Shown here: positions 9,372 to 17,292 of the stretch, piece after piece
Layout: each line of letters opens with the position of its first letter
How positions within the stretch are numbered: position 1 is the stretch's first letter
NCBI RefSeq assembly: GCF_004365875.1
Contig: NZ_SODF01000003.1
Span: 1,101,763 to 1,165,762 of the forward strand
Direction: 5' to 3'
DNA from: Kribbella kalugense
GTDB lineage: Bacteria > Actinomycetota > Actinomycetes > Propionibacteriales > Kribbellaceae
Length of the DNA: 64,000 nt
The notes under the pieces: model-generated
What the model saw: the letters and a program-made list of their open reading frames with translations, nothing else
What the model was told of the DNA's origin: nothing
Database searches by the model: none
Program-made: the position numbers and the translations under genes

Positions 9372-10253
9372 ATGGCGGTCGAAATCCGGGAACTGGAGTG
9401 TTTCCTCGTGCTGGCCGACGAGCTGCACTTCGGCCGTACCGCGGAGCGGCTGTACCTGTCGCAGAGCCGGGTCAGCCAGCTCCTGCAGTCGCTGGAGCGG
9501 CGGATCGGCGGACCTCTCTTCGAGCGGACCAGCCGACGGGTCGCGCTGACACCCCTCGGCAAGGAGTTCCGGACCTCACTGCGACCGGCGTACGCGGCGC
9601 TGGAGCGGGTCGTCGAGAACGCCCGCGAATACGCCGCCTCGGTCAAAGGACAGCTCAAGATCGGCTTCCAGGGCGCCGCGAACGACACCGTCCTGAGCGC
9701 GGTGTCGGAGTTCCAGACGCGCAACCCGAACTGCCTGATCGGCGTCTGTGAACTCCCGCTCAACGATCCGTTCGGCGCGCTGCGGCGGGGCGAGGTCGAC
9801 GCGGCCGTCGTCATGCTGCCGGTCGCCGAGGACGACCTCGTGCTCGGACCGGTCTTCTCCCGTCAGCAGCAAACGTTGACGGTCTGCAGCAGCCACCGGC
9901 TCGCCGCCCGGGAGTCCATCGACGCGGAAGAGCTGGCCGACGAGACCCTGATCGCGATCGACAGCCCCGCACCGAAGTACTGGCGTCAGGCGCAAGCGCC
10001 CACGCAGACACCAGGCGGCGGGCTGATCCACCGCGGTCCCGACGTACGCACGTTGCAAGAGGGCTTGTCACTGATCGCGGCCGGCCGCGGTGGCATGCTC
10101 GTCTGCCGCTCGACCGCCGAGAGCAACCGGCAGTGGCGCGGCATCGTCAGCGTCCCGATCAGCGGCCTCCCGGAGTCGGCACTCGGCCTCGTCTGGCGGC
10201 GTGGCGAGGACAGCCCGGCGCTGAACGCGTTCGCCGACCAGTTGCGCGACTAG
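9372..10253 (+). CDS. LysR-family transcriptional regulator
   Basis: 293 residues, the normal size, with GGGTGGAG just before the ATG at 9372. Residues 3-62 form the winged helix (LECFLVLADELHFGRTAERLYLSQSRVSQLLQSLERRIG). Residues ~90-290 are the periplasmic-binding-protein-like effector domain. The HFGRTA variant groups it with the large actinobacterial set that regulates adjacent MFS pumps or oxidoreductases. The divergent arrangement and the T-N11-A site point to the MFS gene at 8126 as target. Confidence 0.92.
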   Translation: MAVEIRELECFLVLADELHFGRTAERLYLSQSRVSQLLQSLERRIGGPLFERTSRRVALTPLGKEFRTSLRPAYAALERVVENAREYAASVKGQLKIGFQGAANDTVLSAVSEFQTRNPNCLIGVCELPLNDPFGALRRGEVDAAVVMLPVAEDDLVLGPVFSRQQQTLTVCSSHRLAARESIDAEELADETLIAIDSPAPKYWRQAQAPTQTPGGGLIHRGPDVRTLQEGLSLIAAGRGGMLVCRSTAESNRQWRGIVSVPISGLPESALGLVWRRGEDSPALNAFADQLRD

Positions 10254-10286
10254 GCGCGGCGGGGGCGAGTTGGGTGGGCTGGCAGT

Positions 10287-10772
10287 ATGGGGCTCATGAC
10301 AACGGTGATGAGCCGCGCCGAGCAACGGGGTGCGTCGTTCAGCACCTTGATGGCCGCGGTCGTCCGGCGGTTGCCGTGGGGGTTGTCCGGGGTTGTTCCG
10401 CCCAGCTTTCTCGGGTTCGTACTCATCAACGGGTTCACGTTCTGCGTCGACCTCGTGCTCTTGACCGTGCTGCGGTCCTGGGTCGGGTTGCCGATCTGGC
10501 TGGCGATCACGATCGCGTACTGCGCTGCCTTCGGACTGAGCTATGTCCTCAACCGCAAGCTCAACTTCCGCTCGCACGGCGAGGTCGGACCACAGGTCGC
10601 GCTGTACGTCGCCGTGGTGGCGGTCAACTACCTCGTCTGGATCCTCGGCGTCGGCGCCGGGCTGAGCGCTCTCGGCGTCGAGTATCACGTCAGCCGCGTG
10701 ATCGCGGGCGCCTGCGAAGCCGTCTACATGTACTGCGCACTCCGTTGGCTCGTCTTCAGAACACGCGAGTAG
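10287..10772 (+). CDS. GtrA-like membrane protein
   Basis: 161 residues with four predicted membrane helices (about residues 40-62, 68-90, 103-125 and 132-152). The GtrA signature AFGLSYVLNRKLNF falls between helices two and three. GtrA-family proteins are thought to flip or help flip lipid-linked sugars for cell-surface glycosylation. Its 3' end overlaps the convergent glycosyltransferase by 49 bp, so the two are neighbours but not one operon. Several in-frame ATGs near the 5' end make the exact start uncertain. Confidence 0.82.
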   Translation: MGLMTTVMSRAEQRGASFSTLMAAVVRRLPWGLSGVVPPSFLGFVLINGFTFCVDLVLLTVLRSWVGLPIWLAITIAYCAAFGLSYVLNRKLNFRSHGEVGPQVALYVAVVAVNYLVWILGVGAGLSALGVEYHVSRVIAGACEAVYMYCALRWLVFRTRE

Positions 10773-11812
10773 AACTCCAGATGAGCCGCCGCCGCAACCG
10801 GCCACGAGTAGGTCGCCGCCAAGGCTGAGCCGTTGGTTCGAGGTGCTGCCAGCAGCAGTCGAGCAAGGTCGTCCGGACTGGTTGCGTACGACGCGGCGTC
10901 ACCAAAGATCTCCCGGAAGACCGGGAGGTCGGACACGACCAACGGTACGCCGGCTGCCAGGGCCTCCATCGGCGCCAGGCCGAAGCCCTCCTTGATCGAG
11001 GGGAACGCGAAGACGTCAGCCGCCGCGACCAAGGACGGGAGCTCGGCGTCTGCGACGGGACCTAAGACGACGGGCGTGACGCCGAGCTCGGCCGCACGCT
11101 TCTCCCAGCGCGATCGGTAGTCGCGGTAGTCGAACAGGGTCTCGCCACCCGCGATCACCAGCTGCAGGTCCGTCGGACCCAACCGTGCGTACGCCTCGAG
11201 CAGCTCGAGCGAACCCTTCCGCGGTTCGATCCCGCCGACGGTGAGGATGTAGCGGCCGAGCCGGGCTCGCCACTTCTCCCGGGCCGCGGCCTGCCCGGGC
11301 GCTGCTGCCGCCGCGAAACGCTCGGCGTCCACACCGTTCGGGATGACTGTTGCCTCGAGCCCCCATCCGGCCCGGAGCTCGGCCGCGACCGCGGTGGACA
11401 CGCAGATGTGGGCGTACGGTTCGACGATCGCTCGCTCGTGACAGGCAGCCAGTTCCGGAGTGGTGAACTGGTCGAGATGGTGCACGGTCCGGATGCAGCG
11501 GCCGGCCGCGTTCGCGCTGATGCAGTCCTGCGCATGCACCACGTCGTACTGCGATCCTTCGAAGGCATCCCGCAGTACGGCGATGGAACGCCGGATCCGC
11601 CCGCCGACATCCTCACCGGGCCGATCGGGAAACGGGACGAGCGAGACGCGCACCCTGGGATCCACTGGTCGGAAGAAACCCTCGTCGCCACCGCGAGCCA
11701 ACGACCACACGGTCACGTCGGCGCCGGTCGCGGCCAGAGCCTCGGCCAGATAGAGCGTGTGCACGACGCCACCGCGTGGTTTGGTCGAGTAGCTGAGCAG
11801 CGCGATCCGCAT
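10724..11812 (-). CDS. GT4-type glycosyltransferase, MSMEG_0565-like
   Basis: 362 residues with two Rossmann domains. The N-terminal acceptor domain begins with YSTKPRGGVVHTLYLAEAL. The C-terminal donor domain has GGIEPRKGSLELLEAY and the GT4 E-x7-E motif in KEGFGLAPMEALAAGVP. The start codon overlaps the stop of the preceding hydrolase (TGATG), so it is the last gene of the coupled operon. In the mycobacterial version of this cluster an equivalent glycosyltransferase (TIGR04047, from memory) occupies the same place. It presumably glycosylates the cluster's unknown product, which is inference from context. Confidence 0.85.
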   Translation of the reverse strand: MRIALLSYSTKPRGGVVHTLYLAEALAATGADVTVWSLARGGDEGFFRPVDPRVRVSLVPFPDRPGEDVGGRIRRSIAVLRDAFEGSQYDVVHAQDCISANAAGRCIRTVHHLDQFTTPELAACHERAIVEPYAHICVSTAVAAELRAGWGLEATVIPNGVDAERFAAAAAPGQAAAREKWRARLGRYILTVGGIEPRKGSLELLEAYARLGPTDLQLVIAGGETLFDYRDYRSRWEKRAAELGVTPVVLGPVADAELPSLVAAADVFAFPSIKEGFGLAPMEALAAGVPLVVSDLPVFREIFGDAASYATSPDDLARLLLAAPRTNGSALAATYSWPVAAAAHLEFYSRVLKTSQRSAQYM

Positions 11813-12627
11813 CAGTAGACCTCCGGGCGGCGTTCGTCGAGGTGGTGCAGGACCCGGCGGGCGGTCTCGATGTCAGCGCGTACGTCGACCTCCGCGATCG
11901 CGATCCCCGCCTTCGACCAGGTCCGCGCGACGATGTCGCCACCCGGGCCGACCACCTTGGACTGACCGAGGAACCGCAGTCCGCCGATCGAGCCGGTCAG
12001 GTTGGACGAGACCAGCACGACCTGGTTCTCGGCCGCGCGGGACCGGTCGTAGAGGTCGAACAGCCGGGACTGGCGGTCCTCGTTCATCCGCGGTGCCCGG
12101 TTGGTGATGCTGGTCGGCCAGGCGGACAAGCACGCGATCACGTCCGCACCGTCGACGGCGAGTGTCCGGGCCGCCTCCGGGAACGTCTTGTCGTAGTCAA
12201 TCATCATGCCGAGCCGGCCGACCGGGGTGTCGAAGGCGGCGAACTCGTTGCCGGCGGCATAGATCGCACGTTCGGCCGGCGGCTGGTGCACCTTGCGGTG
12301 CTTGCCGAGGATGCCATCACCAGTGACACACAGTGCGGTGTTGTAGCGGTGTGGGCCATCCGCCTCGCAGAAGCCGAAGCAGACCACCATCTCGCCGGCC
12401 ATCGCGATCACCTTGGCGATCAGCGGATCGTCCAGCTCAAGCGCCGGCGGCAGATCGTCCTGCGACGGACTACTCAGATCGGTCAGGTATCCGCCCAGCG
12501 CCGCGTCCGGCAGCACCAGCAGCTGCACCTCCTCGCGGCGGCCGTGCCGGATCAGCGCCTCGACCCGGGACAGGTCGAACTCCAGGTCCCGGGTGAACCC
12601 GGCCGCGACGGCGCCGATCCTGAGCAC
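11812..12627 (-). CDS. Nitrilase-superfamily homologue with substituted active site (probable pseudoenzyme)
   Basis: 271 residues, GTG start two bases after the stop of its paralogue. The whole alpha-beta-beta-alpha fold of carbon-nitrogen hydrolases is present and it aligns end to end with the gene upstream. The catalytic triad is broken: the glutamate position reads D41 (LPDAALGGY) and the nucleophilic cysteine position reads D144 (MMIDYDKTFPE), while lysine K112 is kept (GKHRKVHQP). The codons are GAC where the paralogue has TGC. The frame is intact and conserved, so this looks like a retained non-catalytic partner or a protein with changed chemistry, not decay. The family assignment is firm; the role is inference. 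Confidence 0.88.
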   Translation of the reverse strand: MLRIGAVAAGFTRDLEFDLSRVEALIRHGRREEVQLLVLPDAALGGYLTDLSSPSQDDLPPALELDDPLIAKVIAMAGEMVVCFGFCEADGPHRYNTALCVTGDGILGKHRKVHQPPAERAIYAAGNEFAAFDTPVGRLGMMIDYDKTFPEAARTLAVDGADVIACLSAWPTSITNRAPRMNEDRQSRLFDLYDRSRAAENQVVLVSSNLTGSIGGLRFLGQSKVVGPGGDIVARTWSKAGIAIAEVDVRADIETARRVLHHLDERRPEVY

Positions 12628-12629
12628 GA

Positions 12630-13466
12630 TCAGACCGTCGCGAGCTCAGGTGATCCGTACGTCTCCGGCCGCCGGTCGCGCAGGTGCCCCATCGACCGCC
12701 GGGCCAGTTCCAGCGCCTGCTCGACATCCAGCTCGGCGATCGCCATCCCCTCGGTCACGCCGGTGTCGGCGAGTACGTCGCCACCCGGGTCGACCACCTT
12801 GGCACTCGCCACGAACCGCAGCGAGCCGAACATCCCGGACTGGTTAGCCGACAGCCAGACCACCTGGTTCTCGAGCGCACGAGCCCGGTCGAACAGATCG
12901 AACCGCCGCTTCCAGCGATCCTTCGCCAGGTCCGGGTCCGGGTTCGTCCGCGCACCCGGCCAGGCCGACATGCAGACGATGATCTGAGCCCCGTCCAACG
13001 CGAGAGTCCGCGCCGCCTCCGGGAACGCCTTGTCGTAGCAAATCATCAGACCGAGCCGCCCGACCGGTGTATCGAACGCCTCGAACCGGTCGCCGGCCGC
13101 GTAGTGCTCGTCCTCCCGCAACGGCTGATGGACCTTGCGGTGATGCCCGAGTACGCCGTCCCCCGTGACACAGACCGCGCTGTTGTAGATCAGTCCGTTG
13201 TCCGCTTCGGCGTACCCGGCGGTGACGACGAGGTCGCCCGCGAGCTTCGCCAGCCGGGCGATCTCGGGTCCGTCGACGGTGAACGCCGGCGGCGGTTCCG
13301 CCGTACCGTCGAGGCTGAGCAGGTAGCCGCCGAGAGCGCCTTCGGGGAGGGCGAGCAGTTGGACTCCGGACGCGCGGGCCTGCTCGATCAGAGTCGCGAC
13401 GCGGGCGAAGTCGGCCTCCAGGTCGCGGTCGAAGTTCGCGGCCACGGCCGCCATTTTGAGCGTCAT
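12630..13466 (-). CDS. Carbon-nitrogen hydrolase (nitrilase superfamily, amidase-like)
   Basis: 278 residues. The triad is complete: E42 (LPEGALGGY), K111 (GHHRKVHQP) and C143 (LMICYDKAFPE). The CYD context at the nucleophile is more typical of amidases and carbamoylases than of true nitrilases, which usually have CWEN or CGEN. The ATG at 13466 overlaps the preceding stop (ATGA). In related clusters of cyanobacteria and proteobacteria (Nit1C) a genuine nitrilase sits here, so this operon may process an amide or carbamoyl group instead of a nitrile. Substrate unknown. Confidence 0.9.
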   Translation of the reverse strand: MTLKMAAVAANFDRDLEADFARVATLIEQARASGVQLLALPEGALGGYLLSLDGTAEPPPAFTVDGPEIARLAKLAGDLVVTAGYAEADNGLIYNSAVCVTGDGVLGHHRKVHQPLREDEHYAAGDRFEAFDTPVGRLGLMICYDKAFPEAARTLALDGAQIIVCMSAWPGARTNPDPDLAKDRWKRRFDLFDRARALENQVVWLSANQSGMFGSLRFVASAKVVDPGGDVLADTGVTEGMAIAELDVEQALELARRSMGHLRDRRPETYGSPELATV

Positions 13467-14851
13467 GCTGCTCCCATCCCGGTCACGCCGGCGCTCAACG
13501 CCTCGGTGACATCGCCGTCCGGCCAGCGCAGTACGACGCCTTGCCCGGTGGTCAGTTCGCCGCACACGGCGCTCGCGGCCGGGCCGGCGTCGAGCTCTTG
13601 CGGACCGGCAGTGAGCATCGCGAAGCCAGGGAAGCAGGTCAGCCAGTCCCCCATTGACGCAGCTTCGGGCTTCGGTACGGCGGCGACGTCGAGGACGGCC
13701 GCGCAGCCGGAGGCTTCCGCGAGCATTCCGAGTGTGCCAACGACTCCCGCCATCGACACATCCTTGGCCGCTGACGGGCGCGCGTTGCCAACCGCGGCCA
13801 ACATCCCGCGCAGCTCCTCCGGTCGCCGATGGCTGGTCGAATCCCACTGCCGTCCGGCGTAGCCGGGTCGCCAGCCGCCGGCGAGGTCGGCGGTCAGCCT
13901 GACCTGGTGGCCCGGTCGTCCGCCGCCGCCGGCGACTGGATGGGCGGTCCGGCCGAGGGCGGTCACACTCAGAGCTGCTGGCACGCCGAGCTGGGTATGC
14001 CCACCGAGGATCGGCAGTCCGTAGGCGTCCGCTGCCTTCCGAAGGCCGCTCAACACGCGGCTCGCGGCCGAGGCGTCCCGTGCGCCGAGGGCATCGAGCA
14101 AGCCGACCGGCGCGGCGCCCATCGCAGCCAGATCGTTGACGTTGACCAGCACCGAACACCAGCCGGCCCACTCTGGGTCCCGCTCGACCATCGATGGGAG
14201 AATCGCGTCGCAGGCGGCGATCAGCTCGCTGCCGGGGACTGGCGCGCCGTCGTCACCCACGAAGCCGGCGGGGCCGATCCCTTGTAGTAAAGGGCCTAGC
14301 TCGCTCTTGGTTGCCTCAGTCAACCGCGCGATCCGGTTGATCGGCCATCGCATCAACATGTGCGGCGACCCGGCAACAGTCGTCGGCCGGACGGTTTCCC
14401 AGCCAAGCCGCTGGAAGAACCGGTGGGTGCTGAGCTGCACAGTTGCGTCGAACCGCAGCACACCTTCCGCCTCCGCCCGGGCACAAGCCGCCCGCACCAG
14501 AGCCGCACCCACTCCCCTGGTCACAGCTGCGGTGACCAGGCGGCCGCCTTGCCACCAGCCTAGGTCTGGGCCGCTTGCGGCTGAGCCCAGGCGGACGCCG
14601 CCGATCACCTCGCCGCGGCTGTCGCGCGCTATCAGGACGATCGTGCGTGGATCCTCGTCGCGCTCATCGAGGTCGCTCCGATCGAACAAACCCTGCTGCT
14701 CGACGAACGCATGCCGCCTCAGCTCGTAGTACGCCCGCTTGGCCGCCGCGTCCGCCTCCTCGATCAGGAACGCCGGCGGCGGATCGCCAAGCAGCGCACG
14801 GACATCGGCTGCCCGCATCACGCCGGCCGTCTGCACCACCGTCGTACTCAT
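13463..14851 (-). CDS. GNAT acetyltransferase fused to AIR-synthase-like (PurM-type) domain, MSMEG_0567-like
   Basis: 462 residues from the ATG at 14851, which overlaps the radical SAM stop (ATGA). Residues ~15-190 are a GNAT fold; the acetyl-CoA loop is around AAVTRGVGAALV. Residues ~195-460 resemble the ATP-binding AIR synthase family, with GDDGAPVPG near the N-terminal strand and NVNDLAAMGAAPVG in the core. In Synechocystis the two halves are separate genes (Sll0786 and Sll0787, from memory). PurM-like enzymes activate an amide or acyl oxygen as a phosphate to form a C-N bond, so this protein could acylate and then cyclise an amine; that is inference. Confidence 0.88.
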   Translation of the reverse strand: MSTTVVQTAGVMRAADVRALLGDPPPAFLIEEADAAAKRAYYELRRHAFVEQQGLFDRSDLDERDEDPRTIVLIARDSRGEVIGGVRLGSAASGPDLGWWQGGRLVTAAVTRGVGAALVRAACARAEAEGVLRFDATVQLSTHRFFQRLGWETVRPTTVAGSPHMLMRWPINRIARLTEATKSELGPLLQGIGPAGFVGDDGAPVPGSELIAACDAILPSMVERDPEWAGWCSVLVNVNDLAAMGAAPVGLLDALGARDASAASRVLSGLRKAADAYGLPILGGHTQLGVPAALSVTALGRTAHPVAGGGGRPGHQVRLTADLAGGWRPGYAGRQWDSTSHRRPEELRGMLAAVGNARPSAAKDVSMAGVVGTLGMLAEASGCAAVLDVAAVPKPEAASMGDWLTCFPGFAMLTAGPQELDAGPAASAVCGELTTGQGVVLRWPDGDVTEALSAGVTGMGAA

Positions 14852-15918
14852 GCGCCGGCCGCCGACAGCAAACTGCACGCACCGCACGCAGCACACCCCG
14901 CACCCTGATCCGTGCCACGCATGTTCGCCTCCGCCAGCAACGCGGCAACCCGAGCCGTCACGTCACGCACCACCGCAGGATCCGGCGCCATCACCCCGTC
15001 AGCCCGAGCGAGTGTCCCCAGCATCGGCCGCAGCGGTACGACGAACGGGTACACCCCACGCTCGATCAACCGCCCCGCCCCGGCGACCAACTCGTCGACG
15101 TCCTCCCCCAACCCGATCAGCAGGTACGTCGACACCCGATTCCGACCGAACACCCGGACAGCCTCATCCCAAGCCGACTCGTATTCGGCCAAGCTGACCG
15201 TCGACTTCCCCGGCATCCACTTCCGCCGTACGGCGTCGTCGAGCGACTCCACGTGGATGCCGATCGAGGTCGCCCCCGCATCACGGAGCTCCGTCAGCAC
15301 GGACAGGTCACCGGGTGGCTCGATCTGGACCTGGATCGGCAGACCGGGCACAGCCGCGAGTACGGCTCGAACCGACCGCACCAGGTTGCGGGCACCGCGG
15401 TCGCGGCCGGTCGTCGTACCTGTCGTCATCACCATCTGGGTGACGCCGTCCAGCCGGACCGCCGCCTCGGCGACCTCGGCCAGCTGGGCCGGCGTCTTCG
15501 CGGCGATCGTCGCGCCGGCCCGGAGCGATTCTTCGATCGAGCAGAACCGGCATCGCGTCGATTCGTCGTACCGGATGCAGGTCTGGACCACGGTCGTCGC
15601 GAGAACGTCCTTGCCGTGCAGCAAGGCGATCTGCTGGTACGGGATGCCGTCGGCCGTGGTCAGGTCGTAGAACTTCGGCCGGCGGACCGGCTCGACCGAC
15701 AGGCCCAGGTTCAGGCCGTTGCGGAAGACCGCGCCGTCCCGGACCTGATAGGGGCTGTCAGCAACGATCGGGAGGGTCGCGTTGGCACCGTCGACGACCA
15801 GGTGCCCGTCGTCGCTCGGCCCGGCGCCCTTGCTCCGACGGACGGGTGCGTCCACCTGAACGCCGTACACGGCCATCTCGGCCCGTGCCGCCAGGGCTTC
15901 TTCAGTGCCAACGCTCAT
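14848..15918 (-). CDS. Radical SAM enzyme, MSMEG_0568/Sll0785-like
   Basis: 356 residues. The cluster-binding cysteines are C114, C123 and C126, giving CX8CX2C in place of the usual CX3CX2C. The SAM-binding region follows (MVMTTGTTTGRDRG, then QVQIEPPGD and GIHVESLDD). The last 20 residues contain a second motif, C342-x2-C345-x2-C348, that could hold another metal site. The sequence looks distantly like biotin synthase or HmdB folds. Its position between the Sll0783-like gene and the GNAT-AIR fusion is the conserved core order of this cluster. The reaction is unknown. Confidence 0.9.
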   Translation of the reverse strand: MSVGTEEALAARAEMAVYGVQVDAPVRRSKGAGPSDDGHLVVDGANATLPIVADSPYQVRDGAVFRNGLNLGLSVEPVRRPKFYDLTTADGIPYQQIALLHGKDVLATTVVQTCIRYDESTRCRFCSIEESLRAGATIAAKTPAQLAEVAEAAVRLDGVTQMVMTTGTTTGRDRGARNLVRSVRAVLAAVPGLPIQVQIEPPGDLSVLTELRDAGATSIGIHVESLDDAVRRKWMPGKSTVSLAEYESAWDEAVRVFGRNRVSTYLLIGLGEDVDELVAGAGRLIERGVYPFVVPLRPMLGTLARADGVMAPDPAVVRDVTARVAALLAEANMRGTDQGAGCAACGACSLLSAAGA

Positions 15919-15931
15919 GATCGGAACCCCC

Positions 15932-16453
15932 TCAGAACATGTACGTCGAGTTGATGATGGCGCCCTTGCGGGCGTAGTGGATCAGCGCGTCCTGCACGTC
16001 CAGCGGGTGGGTCGGGATGACGCCCTCGATCAGGTCCTCCTCGCGGGCGCCGTGCAGGGACAGGCCGAACCGGCAGCAGTAGACCTTGCCGCCCTCGGCG
16101 ATGAACGTCTTCAGCGACTCGTTGATGTTGTGCTCGCCGGGGAAGGCCGAGTTGCCGGTGGTCGGGAAGCCGCGGGTGGCCAGGCAGTTGAGCGAACCCG
16201 GGCCGTAGAAGTAGATCGCGGACTCGAAACCCTTCCGCTGCGCGCGGGTCGCCTGCAGGATCGCGACGAAGCTCACCGAGGACTCGTGCGCGATGCCGTG
16301 CACGAGGGTGAAGTAGGTCTCGCCGTCCTCGGCCTGGTAGTCCGGGAACACCTTGGTGCCGCCGTAGATGCTGGAGCCCTGCGGCAGCGACGGGTGCGGG
16401 ATCTCGCCCAGGCTCTTGGTCTCGAGGTCGGTCAGTTCGGCGGTTTCGGGCAT
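15932..16453 (-). CDS. MSMEG_0572/Sll0783-family 'nitrogen starvation response' protein
   Basis: 173 residues, ATG at 16453 with GGAG upstream; no signal peptide. The protein ends in NSTYMF and has conserved blocks YGGTKVFPDYQAEDGETYF and YFYGPGSLNCLATRGFP, with two further cysteines in VYCCRFG. I recognise it as the Sll0783 family, whose Synechocystis member is nitrogen-induced and affects PHB accumulation (from memory). The fold is probably DsrE-like, and the cysteines may be functional. It sits immediately upstream of the radical SAM gene (13-bp gap), as in other genomes. Confidence 0.85.
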   Translation of the reverse strand: MPETAELTDLETKSLGEIPHPSLPQGSSIYGGTKVFPDYQAEDGETYFTLVHGIAHESSVSFVAILQATRAQRKGFESAIYFYGPGSLNCLATRGFPTTGNSAFPGEHNINESLKTFIAEGGKVYCCRFGLSLHGAREEDLIEGVIPTHPLDVQDALIHYARKGAIINSTYMF

Positions 16454-16472
16454 TTCGTTGCTCCTTGTGGTG

Positions 16473-17291
16473 TCAGTCGTACAGGTGGGAGAAGGTGCGG
16501 TGGAAAACGTGGTCGCCGAGCTCGCCGTCACCCATCGCGGCGCGCATCCTGGCGAGTTCACCGGCGTGGTCGCCCCACGGCTGGTCGCTGGCGAACAGCA
16601 CCCGGTCGTGGCCGATGCCCCGGCGTTCGATCTCGGCCGCCAACCAGCCCGGCGCGAATCCGATCGCCCAGGACAGGTCGGTGTAGACCTGCTTGCCGGC
16701 CTCGATCCAGTCGAAGAACCGGGAGCCGATCAGCTTGATGTGACCGCTCATCCCGCCACCGAAGTGGACCAGGTGCAGCGGTACGTCGTCGGCGTACGTC
16801 TCGACCAGGTGACCGACGTGGTCGATGTCGGACGCCGCGCCGGGCGAGGTGTGCACATGGACGACGAGCCCGTTGTCGCTTGCTGTCTTGAAGATCTCGT
16901 CCAACTGCGGCCGTACGGCGTCGTCGGTGGGATGACCGCCGAGCAGGAAGCTGAGCTTGAGCGCCCGTACGCCGGGCTCGGTCGCCAGCGTCAGCGCCTT
17001 CGCGGTGAGCTCGGCGTCCTGCGGTCGAGGCGAGACCCAGAGGCCGGCTCGAATCCGGTCGTCCTTTGCCGCCGCCTCGACCACGAGATCATTGAAGGCG
17101 AACGAGACCGCGACATCGGGTACGCCGTAGTTGGGGATCACCAGCGCCCGTTCGGTGCCTTCGGCATCGAGGTCAGCGAGCAGCTCGTCGATCGTCGCGC
17201 GGGCCGTGAGGTCAGGGTTGACCGGAGGCCCGCCGTAGAAGGGGTACGCGGGCAGTACGCCGAGATGGCGGTGGGCATCGGCTACGTGCAT
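16473..17291 (-). CDS. Amidohydrolase_2-type TIM-barrel metal hydrolase
   Basis: 272 residues, ATG at 17291 one base after the upstream stop. The metal-binding HxH is H7/H9 or nearby (VADAHRHLG). Further ligand candidates are VHVHTSPG, HLVHFGGG and the aspartate in FASDQPWGDH. This is the architecture of the amidohydrolase 2 family (decarboxylases and lactonases such as ACMSD). It is firmly inside the coupled operon, but I do not recall it as an invariant member of the cyanobacterial cluster, so it may add a hydrolysis or decarboxylation step specific to this lineage. Confidence 0.87.
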   Translation of the reverse strand: MHVADAHRHLGVLPAYPFYGGPPVNPDLTARATIDELLADLDAEGTERALVIPNYGVPDVAVSFAFNDLVVEAAAKDDRIRAGLWVSPRPQDAELTAKALTLATEPGVRALKLSFLLGGHPTDDAVRPQLDEIFKTASDNGLVVHVHTSPGAASDIDHVGHLVETYADDVPLHLVHFGGGMSGHIKLIGSRFFDWIEAGKQVYTDLSWAIGFAPGWLAAEIERRGIGHDRVLFASDQPWGDHAGELARMRAAMGDGELGDHVFHRTFSHLYD

Positions 17292-17292
17292 C

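Noticed and set aside
8126-9814. A 562-residue MFS protein starting at 9814
   Set aside because: The first ~175 residues are antisense to the LysR gene and lack membrane character; the real protein starts near 9283.
10287-11812. GtrA and the glycosyltransferase as one glycosylation operon
   Set aside because: They are on opposite strands and overlap only at their 3' ends. The glycosyltransferase belongs to the nitrogen-starvation operon.
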